Source: Bacteroides sp. CAG:927
Lineage (GTDB): Bacteria > Bacteroidota > Bacteroidia > Bacteroidales > Muribaculaceae
Reading direction: 5' to 3'
DNA: 64,000 bases
NCBI GenBank assembly: GCA_000431155.1
Contig: HF985650.1
Coordinates: forward strand, 5,581 to 69,580
Every line of letters starts with the position of its first letter. The first letter of the stretch is position 1. The notes under the pieces are model-generated. The model was not told the DNA's origin, did no database searches, and worked only from the letters and a program-made list of their open reading frames with translations. Position numbers and translations under genes: made by a program. Shown here piece by piece: positions 50,933 through 61,014 of the stretch.

Positions 50933-52042
50933 TTATGCATCCGACGCGCGGTGATTGGCGGCGCGATCATGGGCGTGGATGATGTAGTGGTTGTAGTACG
51001 ACAGAAGCAAAGTGGTGAGGGGTAATGCTATGATCATGCCTATAATGCCCAGCAGCGTGCCCCAAACTGACAGCGAGAGCAAAATCAATGCCGGGTTGAG
51101 CCCCATAGCCTTTCCCATTATTTTGGGAGTAAGGATGAGGTCCTGTATGGCCTGTACTATGCAATAAACAGCAGTGGTATAGGCGGCAATGGTCCAGAAA
51201 TCGCCGTGACCCGAGGCGGTGTAAACCAGACATAAAATGGCGGCCGGCACAATGGATATGAGCTGAAGGTAAGGTACCATATTAAGGAGGCCGATAAATA
51301 ACCCGAGCACTATGGCCATGGGGAGCCCTATGATCCAGAATCCGATGCAGAACAGAATACCGACTATGAACGATATGAGGGCCTGCCCACGGAAATAATG
51401 GTTCATGCTGTGCTGTATGTCGTTGCCTATCTTATATGCTATGGGACGGTATTTCGGAGGCACCATGTTTTTGAAACCGGCAGAGAGACGGTCGTAGTCA
51501 ATCATTATGAACACTACGTAAAGAATTACTATAAACCAGCTTATAGCTCCGAGAATCAATGAGATACTGCTGGAAATTATGACCCATGAGGTGGAAATGG
51601 ATTCTTTGATGACCGAGAGCCATTGTTGCTTGGTAAGGAGGTTGGAAAGAGCATGGAGGTCAATATTACGGCGCACGAACCGCTGTATTTCCTGCGGCAA
51701 TATGTTTATGCTGAGCTCCTCGGTGGCGTATTTGTGGAGCACGGCACCCACCTGTTCCATTTCCTGAATAATAATAGGTACAAAGAAATAGCAGAGCAGC
51801 GTGACAAAAAATGTCAGCTCAAACAAAGTGACGAAAATGGCAACCACACGTCCCTTTAGGTGCAGAAGCCGCCGGTTGTACTGTACAAAGGGCTCGCACA
51901 TATAGGCCAGCAGACACGCTACACAAAACGGCAGGAGCACCGCCTTGAGAGTGTTGATAAGCCACAGCGCACCAAGAAACAGGCATATTGCAATAACAAG
52001 GCGCACTACGCGGTCAAGAGTGAAAGGAGTGTGTGAAGGCAT
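50933..52042 (-). CDS. AI-2E family transporter
   Basis: A 369-residue membrane protein of the AI-2E (PerM/TqsA-like) family with about eight hydrophobic segments. Typical parts: 'AVLLPFCVACLLAYMCEPFV', 'YDRLSAGFKNMVPPKYRP', 'YFRGQALISFIVGILFCIGF', 'GLPMAIVLGLFIGLLNMVPY' and 'MGLNPALILLSLSVWGTLLG'. Family members move autoinducer-2 or exchange Na+ for H+; the role here is not known. It is divergent from the MFS gene across 114 bases. Confidence 0.9.
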   Translation of the reverse strand: MPSHTPFTLDRVVRLVIAICLFLGALWLINTLKAVLLPFCVACLLAYMCEPFVQYNRRLLHLKGRVVAIFVTLFELTFFVTLLCYFFVPIIIQEMEQVGAVLHKYATEELSINILPQEIQRFVRRNIDLHALSNLLTKQQWLSVIKESISTSWVIISSSISLILGAISWFIVILYVVFIMIDYDRLSAGFKNMVPPKYRPIAYKIGNDIQHSMNHYFRGQALISFIVGILFCIGFWIIGLPMAIVLGLFIGLLNMVPYLQLISIVPAAILCLVYTASGHGDFWTIAAYTTAVYCIVQAIQDLILTPKIMGKAMGLNPALILLSLSVWGTLLGIIGMIIALPLTTLLLSYYNHYIIHAHDRAANHRASDA

Positions 52043-52156
52043 TTTTGCAAGAAAATTTACAGTTTATGCGCACGAAAGTACAAAATTATATTTATCTCCA
52101 AGCTATTTTGTGTAAATTTGTGCCCAAATTAATCATAGAAATAACAAAACCTCATT

Positions 52157-53602
52157 ATGACAAAACAACTCCAAGTTGCTCTCAACGACAAGGCGTGGGC
52201 AAGATGGCTGGCATTGTTTCTGATTGCCTCCATGATGTTTTTCGCCTACATGTTCGTTGACGTGATGTCGCCGCTCCAGGCGCTTGTGGAAACCACCCGC
52301 GGGTGGAGTCCTGATGCATTCGGCTACTACGCCGGTGCAGAGTATATATTAAATGTGTTTGGCTTCCTGATAGTGGCCGGTATCATTCTTGACAAGATGG
52401 GAGTGCGGTTTACGGGCACACTTAGCGCAGGACTGATGGTGATTGGCGCAAGCATCAAGTTCTATGCCGTCAGCCCGTGGTTTATGGGCACAGGTGTGGA
52501 AGAATGGCTGGGGTCATGGTGGACCGCAATGCCAGGTTCGGCCAAGCTGGCAGCATTCGGATTTATGATATTCGGATGCGGATGTGAAATGGCCGGTATC
52601 ACTGTAAGTAAGGCAATAGCCAAATGGTTTGAAGGCAAGGAGATGGCGCTTGCCATGGGCCTTGAGATGGCTATAGCGCGTCTTGGCGTGTTTGCCATAT
52701 TCTCCATGTCGCCGCGCTTGTCCACGAGCGGATGGTTTGGTCTGGTGGACCCCAATGTGGTAGTGCCTGTGGGCTTCTGTGCCGCGTTGCTTGTAATCGG
52801 TTTGCTGAATTATCTGGTATTCTGCGTGTTTGATACCCGTCTTGACCATGACCTTGCCAAAAACAGAGCTGCAGGAAACGAACCGGCAGAAGAGGAGTTC
52901 AAGATGAGCGATGTAGGCATAATATTCCGCAGCCGTCTGTTCTGGATTGTGGCATTGCTGTGTGTATTATATTATTCAGCCATATTCCCGTTCCAGCGCT
53001 ATGCTGCCAATATGCTTCAGTGCACACTTCATATCGACGCCACCACAGCGAGCGATATATTCCGCTGGTTCCCGATGGGAGCCATGGTTCTTACCCCGTT
53101 TTTAGGGTATTTCCTTGACAGAGTGGGCAAAGGAGCTACAATGCTGATTGTCGGAGCGATATTGATGATAGTATGTCACCTCACATTTGCACTTGTGCTT
53201 CCATTGGCGCCGTCCATGGCGCTGGCATTCTCGGCCATAGTGGTGCTCGGCGTAAGTTTCTCTCTTGTGCCTGCGGCTCTCTGGCCTTCGGTGCCCAAAA
53301 TCATGGATGCCCGCTATCTTGGGTCAGCGTATTCGCTTATATTCTGGATTCAGAATATCGGTTTGGCCTTGTTCCCGATTCTGATAGGCAACGTGCTTAC
53401 CGCTACCAACAAGGGCGTGACCGACCCGATGGATTACAATTACACATGGCCGATGCTGCTGTTTGCTTGCCTTGGTGTGTTGGCATTGCTGATGGCACTG
53501 TATCTAAAGGTGCTTGATTCCAAAAAACATTATGGTCTTGAGGAACCAAACATCAAACCTACAGCTGCAGAAGAAGATGCTGAGGTACAAAGCAATTTCT
53601 AA
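52157..53602 (+). CDS. MFS transporter
   Basis: A 481-residue major-facilitator protein with about 12 hydrophobic segments. 'GYYAGAEYILNVFGFLIVAG' with 'ILDKMGVRFTG' is the motif-A region, and 'FLGYFLDRVGKGATMLIVGA' its repeat in the second half. 'PAALWPSVPKIMDARYLGSA' is seen in Bacteroidetes members related to oxalate/formate-type or nitrate transporters. The C-terminal 35 residues are hydrophilic. A -7 box TAAATTTG is at 52113-52120. The substrate is not known. A strong terminator follows. Confidence 0.85.
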   Translation: MTKQLQVALNDKAWARWLALFLIASMMFFAYMFVDVMSPLQALVETTRGWSPDAFGYYAGAEYILNVFGFLIVAGIILDKMGVRFTGTLSAGLMVIGASIKFYAVSPWFMGTGVEEWLGSWWTAMPGSAKLAAFGFMIFGCGCEMAGITVSKAIAKWFEGKEMALAMGLEMAIARLGVFAIFSMSPRLSTSGWFGLVDPNVVVPVGFCAALLVIGLLNYLVFCVFDTRLDHDLAKNRAAGNEPAEEEFKMSDVGIIFRSRLFWIVALLCVLYYSAIFPFQRYAANMLQCTLHIDATTASDIFRWFPMGAMVLTPFLGYFLDRVGKGATMLIVGAILMIVCHLTFALVLPLAPSMALAFSAIVVLGVSFSLVPAALWPSVPKIMDARYLGSAYSLIFWIQNIGLALFPILIGNVLTATNKGVTDPMDYNYTWPMLLFACLGVLALLMALYLKVLDSKKHYGLEEPNIKPTAAEEDAEVQSNF

Positions 53603-53628
53603 TCAGTATATCCTATAAATATTATATG

Positions 53629-53668
53629 TGCGCCCGCATTTGCAATACGATGCGGGCGCATAATTTTT
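53629..53668 (+). terminator. Rho-independent terminator after the MFS gene
   Basis: TGCGCCCGCAT (53629-53639) pairs perfectly with ATGCGGGCGCA (53650-53660) across a 10-base loop, followed by TAATTTTTTC. Confidence 0.9.
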
Positions 53669-53755
53669 TCATAAATCTGCATGTGAAAATGAACGAAATC
53701 GCAGATTAATTGTAATTATATTAACAAGATGTACGGAAAATTTAATAAAAAGCAT

Positions 53756-53763
53756 TATCTTTG
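53756..53763 (+). promoter_or_regulatory. -7 box of the OmpA-family gene
   Basis: TATCTTTG, perfect for TAnnTTTG, 34 bases before the ATG at 53798. Confidence 0.55.
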
Positions 53764-53797
53764 CGCCTAAATGTAAATATTAACTAAAAAATCTCAA

Positions 53798-55006
53798 ATG
53801 AAAAAGTTGATTCTTATTGCGGCAGCAGTATTCGGAATGATGTCTGCTCAGGCACAGCAAGTTTTGGAAGCTCCTTCGTTTGGTTCCAATTGGTCAGTAG
53901 GTGTTGACGGCGGTGCCACCACACCTCTTACCGGTCATGCATTCTTCGGATCAATGCGAGGCATGTTTGGCTTGCATGTACAGAAGCAAGTGTCTCCTGC
54001 ATTTGCAGTCGGAGCCGAAGGCATGCTGATGGTAAATACCTCATCATGGAATGATCCCATGTCAGCAACCGACGGTGATATCGTGTTCTACGCTAACGGA
54101 CGCAGCAACACAGCCATAGACCGTTCTTATATCGGTGTTTACGGAGCTTTGAACCTGTTCAATCTCATCGGTGGTTACAAATGCGACGGACGCTTCTTTG
54201 ATATGGAAGTAGTGGCCGGAGCCGGTTGGGGACATGACTACTATTACAAGAATACCTGGATGCCTTTCAGCTACACCGCACTTGACGAGAACTATTTCGT
54301 TACCAAAGTTGGTTTGAACTTCAACTTCAATGTGTGCCGCAACCTCACAGTTGCCCTGAAACCGTACGTTGCATGGAACATGACCGGCACTCAGTCACAT
54401 CCTCTGGAAGTGTCAAAGACATCTGCCGCATATGATTCACGTCACGCTACTTTCAACATCGCCGCATCTGTAAGCTATAACTTCGGCCCCGGTTTCCAGT
54501 GCATCACCCCTGCAGATCCCGCACAGGTGGCTGCTCTTAACGATCAGATCAATGCACTCCGCGCCCAGATCGGCAGTACTGTAGCAGCCGGTGAAGCAGC
54601 AGTAAGCCGTGCACAGAGCCTCGGTCAGGAACTTGCAGCCTGCAAGAACAAAAAACCTGAAATCATCAAGGAAGTGAACAACTCACTCACCTCAGTTCGC
54701 TACATATTCTACCGCATCGGCAGCTCAAAGATCACAGCTGACCAGCAGCCTAATGTAGAGATGGTGGCTGAATACCTCAAGAATAACCCCAAATCAAAGG
54801 TTGTTGTGAAAGGTTATGCTTCACCTGACGGTAATCTTGAATTCAACAAGAAACTTGCTGCAGCACGCGCAGAATCAGTTAAGACCATGCTCGTTAACAA
54901 GTACAAGATCAACGCCGACCGCGTAGTGGCCGAAGGCGAAGGTATTGGCGAAATGTTCAGCGAAAATGACTGGAACCGCGTTTCAATCTGCACACTCGAA
55001 GACTAA
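53798..55006 (+). CDS. OmpA-family outer-membrane protein
   Basis: A 402-residue protein with a signal peptide (MKKLILIAAAVFGMMSAQAQ), an N-terminal beta-barrel of about 220 residues ('NWSVGVDGGATTPLTGHAFF'), a short coiled linker ('ALNDQINALRAQIG') and a C-terminal OmpA peptidoglycan-binding domain ('SKVVVKGYASPDGNLEFNKK', 'LAAARAESVKTML', 'NDWNRVSICTLED'). It anchors the outer membrane to peptidoglycan. Codon use is strongly biased to C/G-ending preferred codons, unlike its neighbours, which suggests high expression. It is a single-gene unit with its own promoter and terminator. Confidence 0.92.
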   Translation: MKKLILIAAAVFGMMSAQAQQVLEAPSFGSNWSVGVDGGATTPLTGHAFFGSMRGMFGLHVQKQVSPAFAVGAEGMLMVNTSSWNDPMSATDGDIVFYANGRSNTAIDRSYIGVYGALNLFNLIGGYKCDGRFFDMEVVAGAGWGHDYYYKNTWMPFSYTALDENYFVTKVGLNFNFNVCRNLTVALKPYVAWNMTGTQSHPLEVSKTSAAYDSRHATFNIAASVSYNFGPGFQCITPADPAQVAALNDQINALRAQIGSTVAAGEAAVSRAQSLGQELAACKNKKPEIIKEVNNSLTSVRYIFYRIGSSKITADQQPNVEMVAEYLKNNPKSKVVVKGYASPDGNLEFNKKLAAARAESVKTMLVNKYKINADRVVAEGEGIGEMFSENDWNRVSICTLED

Positions 55007-55027
55007 TATTCAAAAATTCCCTTATAC

Positions 55028-55068
55028 GAAGGAGGATGCGCATGTCGTGTCCTCCTTCATTGTTTTTT
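55028..55068 (+). terminator. Rho-independent terminator after the OmpA-family gene
   Basis: GAAGGAGGA (55028-55036) pairs with TCCTCCTTC (55050-55058), followed by ATTGTTTTTTG. Confidence 0.9.
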
Positions 55069-55096
55069 GTTAACTGACAAAGAATGACTATCTTTG
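55067..55096 (+). promoter_or_regulatory. Promoter of the glycosyltransferase operon
   Basis: TTG at 55067-55069, a 19-base spacer and TATCTTTG at 55089-55096; the leader to the ATG at 55122 is about 20 bases. Confidence 0.65.
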
Positions 55097-55121
55097 TTGC
55101 AAAATCAAATAAATACGTGTT

Positions 55122-56087
55122 ATGCCATTAGTGTCGGTTGTGGTTCCGAATTATAATTATGCCCGTTATTTGCCGGAGCGTATGGAATCAATCTTTTCGC
55201 AGACATTTCAGGATTATGAGGTAATACTGCTTGACGATTGCTCTACGGACAATTCAAAAGAGATAATCGAGCAATACAGAAACCACCCCAAAGTATCGGC
55301 TATAGTGTATAATGACCAGAACTCGGGTTCTCCTTTCAAGCAATGGAGAAAAGGAGTGGAGATGGCAAAAGGGAAATATGTGTGGATAGCCGAATCGGAT
55401 GACAGTGCCAAACCGGAGTTTCTGGCTACAGGAGTCAATTTACTTGAGGAAAATCCTGAGGCGGTGCTTGCGTTTATGGGTGCGGATATTATGGATGGTG
55501 ACGGAAAAAAGCTTGATGAGGACTTTGACCGCTGGAGCCGTAAACAGTCATCTTCAAAGGGTTATAGAGTGCTTGACGGCAACAAATATATTAAGCACAA
55601 TATGTATTGGCGTCCGTATGTGTATAATGCGAGCGGTACGGTGTTCAGACGCGAATGGGCAACTCCCGACAAATTTGAGATTTGCGGTAAGATGCGCAAT
55701 GCAGGCGATTGGCTTTTCTGGACAATGATGCTTAAGGATCATAAGACGATAGAAGTGTATAAAAAGCTGAATATCTACCGTATGCATAACAATAATGCCA
55801 CCCGCAAAGGGATGATAAGCGGTAATGTGAAGCTTGAGGATATCAAGGTGATGCAGTATATTGAGCAGCACTTCAGAATCGGAGCATACCGCAAGGCTAT
55901 GCGTCACGGGCTGTTCATGAAGCAAGTACGCCGATGGGATTATTCTCCGGAATTAAAAGCTGAAATATTCGGGTCAATGAAAGAAAGACTCGGTGCTACT
56001 GAAAGAGAATATAAGCTGCAGCGCATAAACAAGTTTTTCTGGCATATATTCCCGTTTCTGCTCACTGAGAAGAATGACCGTATATAG
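55122..56087 (+). CDS. Family 2 glycosyltransferase
   Basis: A 321-residue GT-A fold enzyme: 'PLVSVVVPNYNYARYLPERM', 'EVILLDDCSTDNSKEII', and 'VWIAESDDSAKPEF' with the metal-binding DD. The acceptor half is less typical ('YIKHNMYWRPYVYNASGTVF'). It transfers a sugar from a nucleotide-sugar to a glycan or lipid acceptor at the inner face of the membrane. It is the first of three glycosyltransferases in an operon; the second starts 5 bases later. Confidence 0.92.
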   Translation: MPLVSVVVPNYNYARYLPERMESIFSQTFQDYEVILLDDCSTDNSKEIIEQYRNHPKVSAIVYNDQNSGSPFKQWRKGVEMAKGKYVWIAESDDSAKPEFLATGVNLLEENPEAVLAFMGADIMDGDGKKLDEDFDRWSRKQSSSKGYRVLDGNKYIKHNMYWRPYVYNASGTVFRREWATPDKFEICGKMRNAGDWLFWTMMLKDHKTIEVYKKLNIYRMHNNNATRKGMISGNVKLEDIKVMQYIEQHFRIGAYRKAMRHGLFMKQVRRWDYSPELKAEIFGSMKERLGATEREYKLQRINKFFWHIFPFLLTEKNDRI

Positions 56088-56092
56088 AGGAT

Positions 56093-57085
56093 ATGGAAAA
56101 GATAGAAAAACCGTTAGTGTCGGTTATTGTGCCTGTACACAATGTAGAGTCATATTTGACCCGATGCGTTGAGTCGCTTCTGCAACAAACCATTGCTGAC
56201 AAGATGGAAGTGATTTTGGTGGAGAACGGCAGCAGCGACGGCTCGTTGGCTCTGTGTGAAAAATTCAGCGAAAATCACGAGAATGTGCGTGTGGTGGTGA
56301 ATGAAAAATGCGGTCTTCCCGAGGCCAGGAATTTTGGGAAGCGTTTTGTCCGTGGAAAATACATCGGGTTTGTGGACAGCGACGATTATGTTGATCCTCA
56401 TATGTTTGAGAGTCTTGTATATGCAGTGACAACAACCGGAGCTTCCACCGCGTTTTGTGATTTTGAACTGGTATATGACAATGGCGAACGCAAAACAGAT
56501 TCCACTCGGACAAAAGAAGTGACTTTGAGTGATGGCAAAGAGGTGTCGTACGGTATATTGATGGGTAAACTGACATCTTCATCTTGCGTGCGCTTGTTTG
56601 AAACATCGTTTCTGTCAGACAAAAATTTCCCCGAAGGGCAATTTTATGAGGACCATGCCATTGTTTATAAATGGATGACCCAATGCGACAGAGTGGCGCA
56701 TGTTCATTTTCCATATTACTATTATTGCTTGCGTACCGGAAGCATAACGCAATCGGGGTGCAAGTTCAAAAACAAGATGGATCTGATGGGTGCGGAACTT
56801 GGCCGTATAAAATTTGTGCAGGGGTTTGCCGGATTTACAGCCAAGCAGAAGCAGGAATTATACAAGCGAATAATGCGTGATGCTATTTTTGTGCTCAAGA
56901 ACTATGTGTATTATCACGGTGGTGACCCCAAGGAATATGAGCATGTGATGCAGTTGCGCGACAGATTGCTGAGCGATGTAACAGTGTCGGTGCGGCAAGT
57001 AGGGTTCAGCACATGGTTACGCCTGAAAAGAATCAAATACACATGGGGCAATTATTATCGGCATTTGGTAAGTAAGAGCCGATAA
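56093..57085 (+). CDS. Family 2 glycosyltransferase
   Basis: A 330-residue GT2 enzyme: 'PLVSVIVPVHNVESYLTRCV', 'EVILVENGSSDGSLALCE', 'LPEARNFGKRFVRGKYIGFV' and 'DSDDYVDPHMFESLVYAV'. The DSDD motif binds the metal-nucleotide sugar. The C-terminus is basic and helical. It likely adds the second sugar of the same surface glycan. It is followed by the GT4 gene after 24 bases. Confidence 0.93.
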   Translation: MEKIEKPLVSVIVPVHNVESYLTRCVESLLQQTIADKMEVILVENGSSDGSLALCEKFSENHENVRVVVNEKCGLPEARNFGKRFVRGKYIGFVDSDDYVDPHMFESLVYAVTTTGASTAFCDFELVYDNGERKTDSTRTKEVTLSDGKEVSYGILMGKLTSSSCVRLFETSFLSDKNFPEGQFYEDHAIVYKWMTQCDRVAHVHFPYYYYCLRTGSITQSGCKFKNKMDLMGAELGRIKFVQGFAGFTAKQKQELYKRIMRDAIFVLKNYVYYHGGDPKEYEHVMQLRDRLLSDVTVSVRQVGFSTWLRLKRIKYTWGNYYRHLVSKSR

Positions 57086-57109
57086 TATTGAACCGCGATA
57101 CATGAACCT

Positions 57110-58285
57110 ATGAAAAACATTCTGTTTGTTCTAAACATCTATCCCGGAAAAGGTGGGATAGAGTCTGTTACCAATACGCTCGTGGAATATCTGTGCAGAT
57201 ATTTCCGGATTTATACACTGTCGTTATCGGAGATTCCGGAGGTGACAAAACCTAATGGCATAGAACAATCGTTTGTGTTTCCGGGGGAAGATTATGACAA
57301 AAATATTGCGTTTTTCAATGAACTTGTGGCGCGGTTGAATATCGGCGTGATAATCAATCAGGGGATGTTCCTGCATATATCTGATATAATATTCAATGCT
57401 GAAAGGAACAGAAAGGTGCCCGTAATTTCATGCCTGCACGGTATGCCGATGTATGAAAAACATATATTCTGGAACATGCCGGCTGTAAAGGCAGCTTCAC
57501 GCTCCGTTAAGCGGAAATGGCGCATAAAAATGATGTTCAACCGGTGCAAGGAGTATAACAACTTATTGGATACATTCAAAAAAGGGCATCAGCGGATTTC
57601 AGCTGAGAGTGCCCGCACGGTGCTGTTGTGCGATGAATATGTGTCGTCGTACAATAAATATTATGACATAGTCAACAAGGTATATGTGATAGCTGTGTCA
57701 AATCCATTGCCACAAAAATATGAGTCGGTGAAACCACTTAAGTGGGATGAGAGAAAAGATGAGATACTTTTTGTGGGCAGAGTATGCGAGGAGAAAAGAG
57801 TGGATTTGCTGCTCAATCTGTGGCGCAGGGTTAAAAACAAAAACGGCTGGAAACTGGTGATTGTGGGCGATGGAGAATCTCTGGATGAATTGAAAGAGCT
57901 TGTATCAAGACACAAGATAGAAAATGTGGATTTTCGCGGATATACCGAGACGCCTGAAACATACTATAAAGACGCAAAATTTTTGGCTCTGACATCAAAA
58001 TTTGAGGGGCTGGGAATGTGTCTTATTGAAGCTATGCGATATGGGGTGGTTCCTGTGGCATTTAATGTGTCGGATGGGGTGAAGAGTGTGATTGAAGAAT
58101 CGGGAGGAATATTGGTTAAGATGGATGACAACAGGAAGTTTGTCAAGATATTAAAGGCCATTACGAAAGGAGAGATAGGGGATGAAAGAATGTCGGAAAT
58201 GGCATACGCCAAATCTATGCGATACTCAATCAATACGATAGGCCCGAGGTGGGTGAAAATTATAAATGAAGTTGTTGAAGATTGA
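57110..58285 (+). CDS. Family 4 glycosyltransferase
   Basis: A 391-residue GT-B enzyme. The N-terminal domain starts 'ILFVLNIYPGKGGIESVTNT', with a gap of non-typical sequence up to residue 180. The C-terminal domain has 'DEILFVGRVCEEKRVDLLLN', 'WKLVIVGDGESLDELK', 'VDFRGYTETPETYYKDAKF' and the E-X7-E motif in 'FEGLGMCLIEAMRYGVVPVA'. It is the third gene of the operon. No flippase or polymerase is nearby, so the three genes may complete a short glycan made elsewhere. Confidence 0.92.
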   Translation: MKNILFVLNIYPGKGGIESVTNTLVEYLCRYFRIYTLSLSEIPEVTKPNGIEQSFVFPGEDYDKNIAFFNELVARLNIGVIINQGMFLHISDIIFNAERNRKVPVISCLHGMPMYEKHIFWNMPAVKAASRSVKRKWRIKMMFNRCKEYNNLLDTFKKGHQRISAESARTVLLCDEYVSSYNKYYDIVNKVYVIAVSNPLPQKYESVKPLKWDERKDEILFVGRVCEEKRVDLLLNLWRRVKNKNGWKLVIVGDGESLDELKELVSRHKIENVDFRGYTETPETYYKDAKFLALTSKFEGLGMCLIEAMRYGVVPVAFNVSDGVKSVIEESGGILVKMDDNRKFVKILKAITKGEIGDERMSEMAYAKSMRYSINTIGPRWVKIINEVVED

Positions 58286-58320
58286 GTGGTGAGGTTGGTT
58301 AGCAATTGAGGGAAAATTGC

Positions 58321-58328
58321 TAACTTTG
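58321..58328 (+). promoter_or_regulatory. -7 box of mutS
   Basis: TAACTTTG, perfect for TAnnTTTG, 23 bases before the ATG at 58352. mutS thus has its own promoter, separate from the glycosyltransferase operon. Confidence 0.5.
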
Positions 58329-58351
58329 GGGGTGATTTAAGCGATGAGGCT

Positions 58352-60982
58352 ATGGCAAAGAAGATTGTTGAAACACCTTTGATGAAACAGTATATCGAGA
58401 TGAAAGGAAAACATCCCGATGCTATATTGCTGTTTCGTGTAGGTGATTTCTATGAAACATTTTCGGATGATGCCATAACAGCTTCTGAAATACTGGGTAT
58501 CACACTTACCCGGCGAGCCAATGGCGCCGCATCAAGCGTGGAACTCGCAGGATTTCCGCATCATGCTCTTGACACGTATCTGCCCAAACTGGTGCGTGCC
58601 GGCAAGCGGGTGGCGATATGCGAGCAACTTGAAGACCCCAAGACGGTAAAGAACAAGCTCGTGAAGCGCGGAATCACGGAACTGGTGACTCCCGGTGTGT
58701 CAATCAACGACAATATACTTCAGCACAAGGAGAATAATTTTCTTGCAGCCGTACACTCGGCAGCGCGAGGCAAGGTGGGTGTGGCATTTCTTGACATATC
58801 CACCGGCGAATTTCTTGCCGCTGAGGGGAGCATGGATTATGTTGACAAGCTGCTTGCCAATTTTGCTCCGAAGGAACTGCTTGTGGAGCATGGCAAAAAA
58901 CGCGACCTTGAGGGAGAGCTGACCAACCGCTACCTGATGTTTGAGCTTGACGACTGGGTGTTTACCCCGGAGTCGGCCAAAGACAGGCTTCTGAAACAGT
59001 TTCAGACCAATTCGCTGAAAGGGTTCGGCGTACACAATATGCCCGGTGCCATAGTGGCAGCCGGGGCAATACTTCATTATCTTGACATTACCCAGCATAC
59101 CCAAACTTCGCATATAGCATCGCTAAGCCGCATAGAGGAGCAGCGTTATGTGAGGCTTGACCGGTTCACGGTGCGCAATCTTGAGCTTGTGGATGCCATG
59201 AGCGACGAGGGGCGCAGCCTGCTGGATGTGATAGACCGCACTGTAACCCCGATGGGAGCGCGCATGCTCAGACGGTGGATGCTTTTCCCGCTCAAAGATG
59301 TGGCCGCCATCAATGCGCGTCTGAATGTGGTGGAGTATTTTTTCCGTCATCCTGACAGCCGGGAGGAGCTGAAATCGCTGCTTGAACAGATAGGCGACCT
59401 TGAGCGACTTATAGGAAAGGTGGCTGTGGGTCGAGTGACACCGCGTGAGCTTGTGACATTGCGCAGCGCACTGGCTGCGATAGAGCCAGTCAAGAGCATT
59501 TGCATGGAGAGTGGGGAATCGGCTATTGTGGCTATCGGTGAGCAACTTGCGCCATGCGTGGCCATACGCGAACGCATAGAGCAAGAATTGGAGCCTGATG
59601 CGCCGTCCGCACTCAACCGCGGACCGGTGATAAGAAACGGCGTGGATGCAGAACTGGACGAATTGCGTGCCATAGCCTACAGCGGCAAGGACTATCTCAT
59701 GAAGATTCAGGTGCGCGAAAGCGAGGCCACAGGCATATCAAGTCTTAAAATCGGATACAACAATGTGTTCGGTTACTATATCGAGGTTACAAATACTCAC
59801 CGCTCAAAGGTGCCTGAAAGCTGGATAAGGAAACAGACACTTGTAAATGCGGAACGATATATCACCCCTGAACTAAAGGAGTATGAGGAAAAGATACTCG
59901 GAGCGCAGGAAAGAATTGCAATCATAGAGACACGGCTATACAATGAGCTTGTGGCTGCGGTGGCGGAGTACATCCATGCCATTCAGCTCAATGCCAATCT
60001 GCTGGCCCGTCTCGACTGCCTGACTGCCTTGACCCGCGTGGCTCTTGAGAACAAGTACAACCGTCCGGTAGTGGATGACTCGCTTGAGGTGAGCATTACT
60101 GAAGGGAGGCATCCGGTGATAGAAAGGCAGTTGCCTCCGGGAGAGCCGTATATCACCAATTCGGTGCGTCTTGCCAATGACTCCACCCAGATAATGATGA
60201 TCACCGGCCCAAACATGTCGGGTAAATCGGCACTTCTGCGCCAAACAGCCCTGATAGTGCTTCTGGCGCAGATAGGGAGCTTCGTGCCGGCAGAGAGCGC
60301 GCACGTAGGTGTGGTGGACAAGATATTCACCCGCGTGGGGGCGAGCGACAACATATCGCTCGGTGAATCCACGTTTATGGTGGAGATGAATGAGGCGGCA
60401 TCGATACTCAACAACATGAGCGAGCGGTCGCTCATATTGTTTGACGAGCTTGGCCGCGGCACTTCCACATACGACGGCATATCCATAGCATGGGCCATAG
60501 TGGAGTATATACACGAGCACGGCAGCATGCATCCCAAAACGCTTTTTGCAACCCACTATCACGAGCTTAACGAAATAGCTTCGACCTACAAGCGTATTGC
60601 CAACTATAATGTGGCCGTGAAAGAAATTGAGGGCAAGGTGGTGTTCCTGCGCAAGCTCGTGAGCGGCGGGTGCGAACACTCGTTCGGTATTCATGTGGCA
60701 AAACTCGCGGGTATGCCCCGGGCAATTGTGGACCGTGCTTCGCAGGTGCTGAAGCATCTTGAAACAATCAACTCGCAGCAGAGCGGCGGCGAGAGCGCAC
60801 CCAAACTGGCGGCTATGGGCGAAGGAGGCAGCGGAGTGCAACTGTCGTTTTTTCAGCTTGATGATCCGGTATTGTCCCAAATACGTGACGAGATACTCAG
60901 TACCGACATCAATAATCTCACCCCTATGGCGGCCCTGAACAAACTGAATGACATAAAAACCATACTAACAGGACATAACTAA
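58352..60982 (+). CDS. mutS: DNA mismatch repair protein MutS
   Basis: An 876-residue MutS1. The mismatch-binding motif is 'FRVGDFYETFSDD' (Phe33 and Glu35). Connector and lever parts follow ('SLLDVIDRTVTPMGARMLRR'), then the clamp ('NVFGYYIEVTNTHRSKVPES') and the ATPase: Walker A 'ITGPNMSGKSALLRQTALIV', 'VGASDNISLGESTFMVEM', Walker B 'LILFDELGRGTSTYDG' and 'LFATHYHELNEIA'. It recognises mismatches after replication and recruits MutL. Length is normal, so mismatch repair looks intact. It shares no transcript features with the neighbours. Confidence 0.97.
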   Translation: MAKKIVETPLMKQYIEMKGKHPDAILLFRVGDFYETFSDDAITASEILGITLTRRANGAASSVELAGFPHHALDTYLPKLVRAGKRVAICEQLEDPKTVKNKLVKRGITELVTPGVSINDNILQHKENNFLAAVHSAARGKVGVAFLDISTGEFLAAEGSMDYVDKLLANFAPKELLVEHGKKRDLEGELTNRYLMFELDDWVFTPESAKDRLLKQFQTNSLKGFGVHNMPGAIVAAGAILHYLDITQHTQTSHIASLSRIEEQRYVRLDRFTVRNLELVDAMSDEGRSLLDVIDRTVTPMGARMLRRWMLFPLKDVAAINARLNVVEYFFRHPDSREELKSLLEQIGDLERLIGKVAVGRVTPRELVTLRSALAAIEPVKSICMESGESAIVAIGEQLAPCVAIRERIEQELEPDAPSALNRGPVIRNGVDAELDELRAIAYSGKDYLMKIQVRESEATGISSLKIGYNNVFGYYIEVTNTHRSKVPESWIRKQTLVNAERYITPELKEYEEKILGAQERIAIIETRLYNELVAAVAEYIHAIQLNANLLARLDCLTALTRVALENKYNRPVVDDSLEVSITEGRHPVIERQLPPGEPYITNSVRLANDSTQIMMITGPNMSGKSALLRQTALIVLLAQIGSFVPAESAHVGVVDKIFTRVGASDNISLGESTFMVEMNEAASILNNMSERSLILFDELGRGTSTYDGISIAWAIVEYIHEHGSMHPKTLFATHYHELNEIASTYKRIANYNVAVKEIEGKVVFLRKLVSGGCEHSFGIHVAKLAGMPRAIVDRASQVLKHLETINSQQSGGESAPKLAAMGEGGSGVQLSFFQLDDPVLSQIRDEILSTDINNLTPMAALNKLNDIKTILTGHN

Positions 60983-61014
60983 AAATAACAACACATAGTA
61001 ATATACAATATAAT

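Noticed and set aside
59936..60880. A 314-codon frame antisense to mutS
   Set aside because: mutS on the plus strand is complete and conserved; the antisense frame is an His/Arg-rich shadow.
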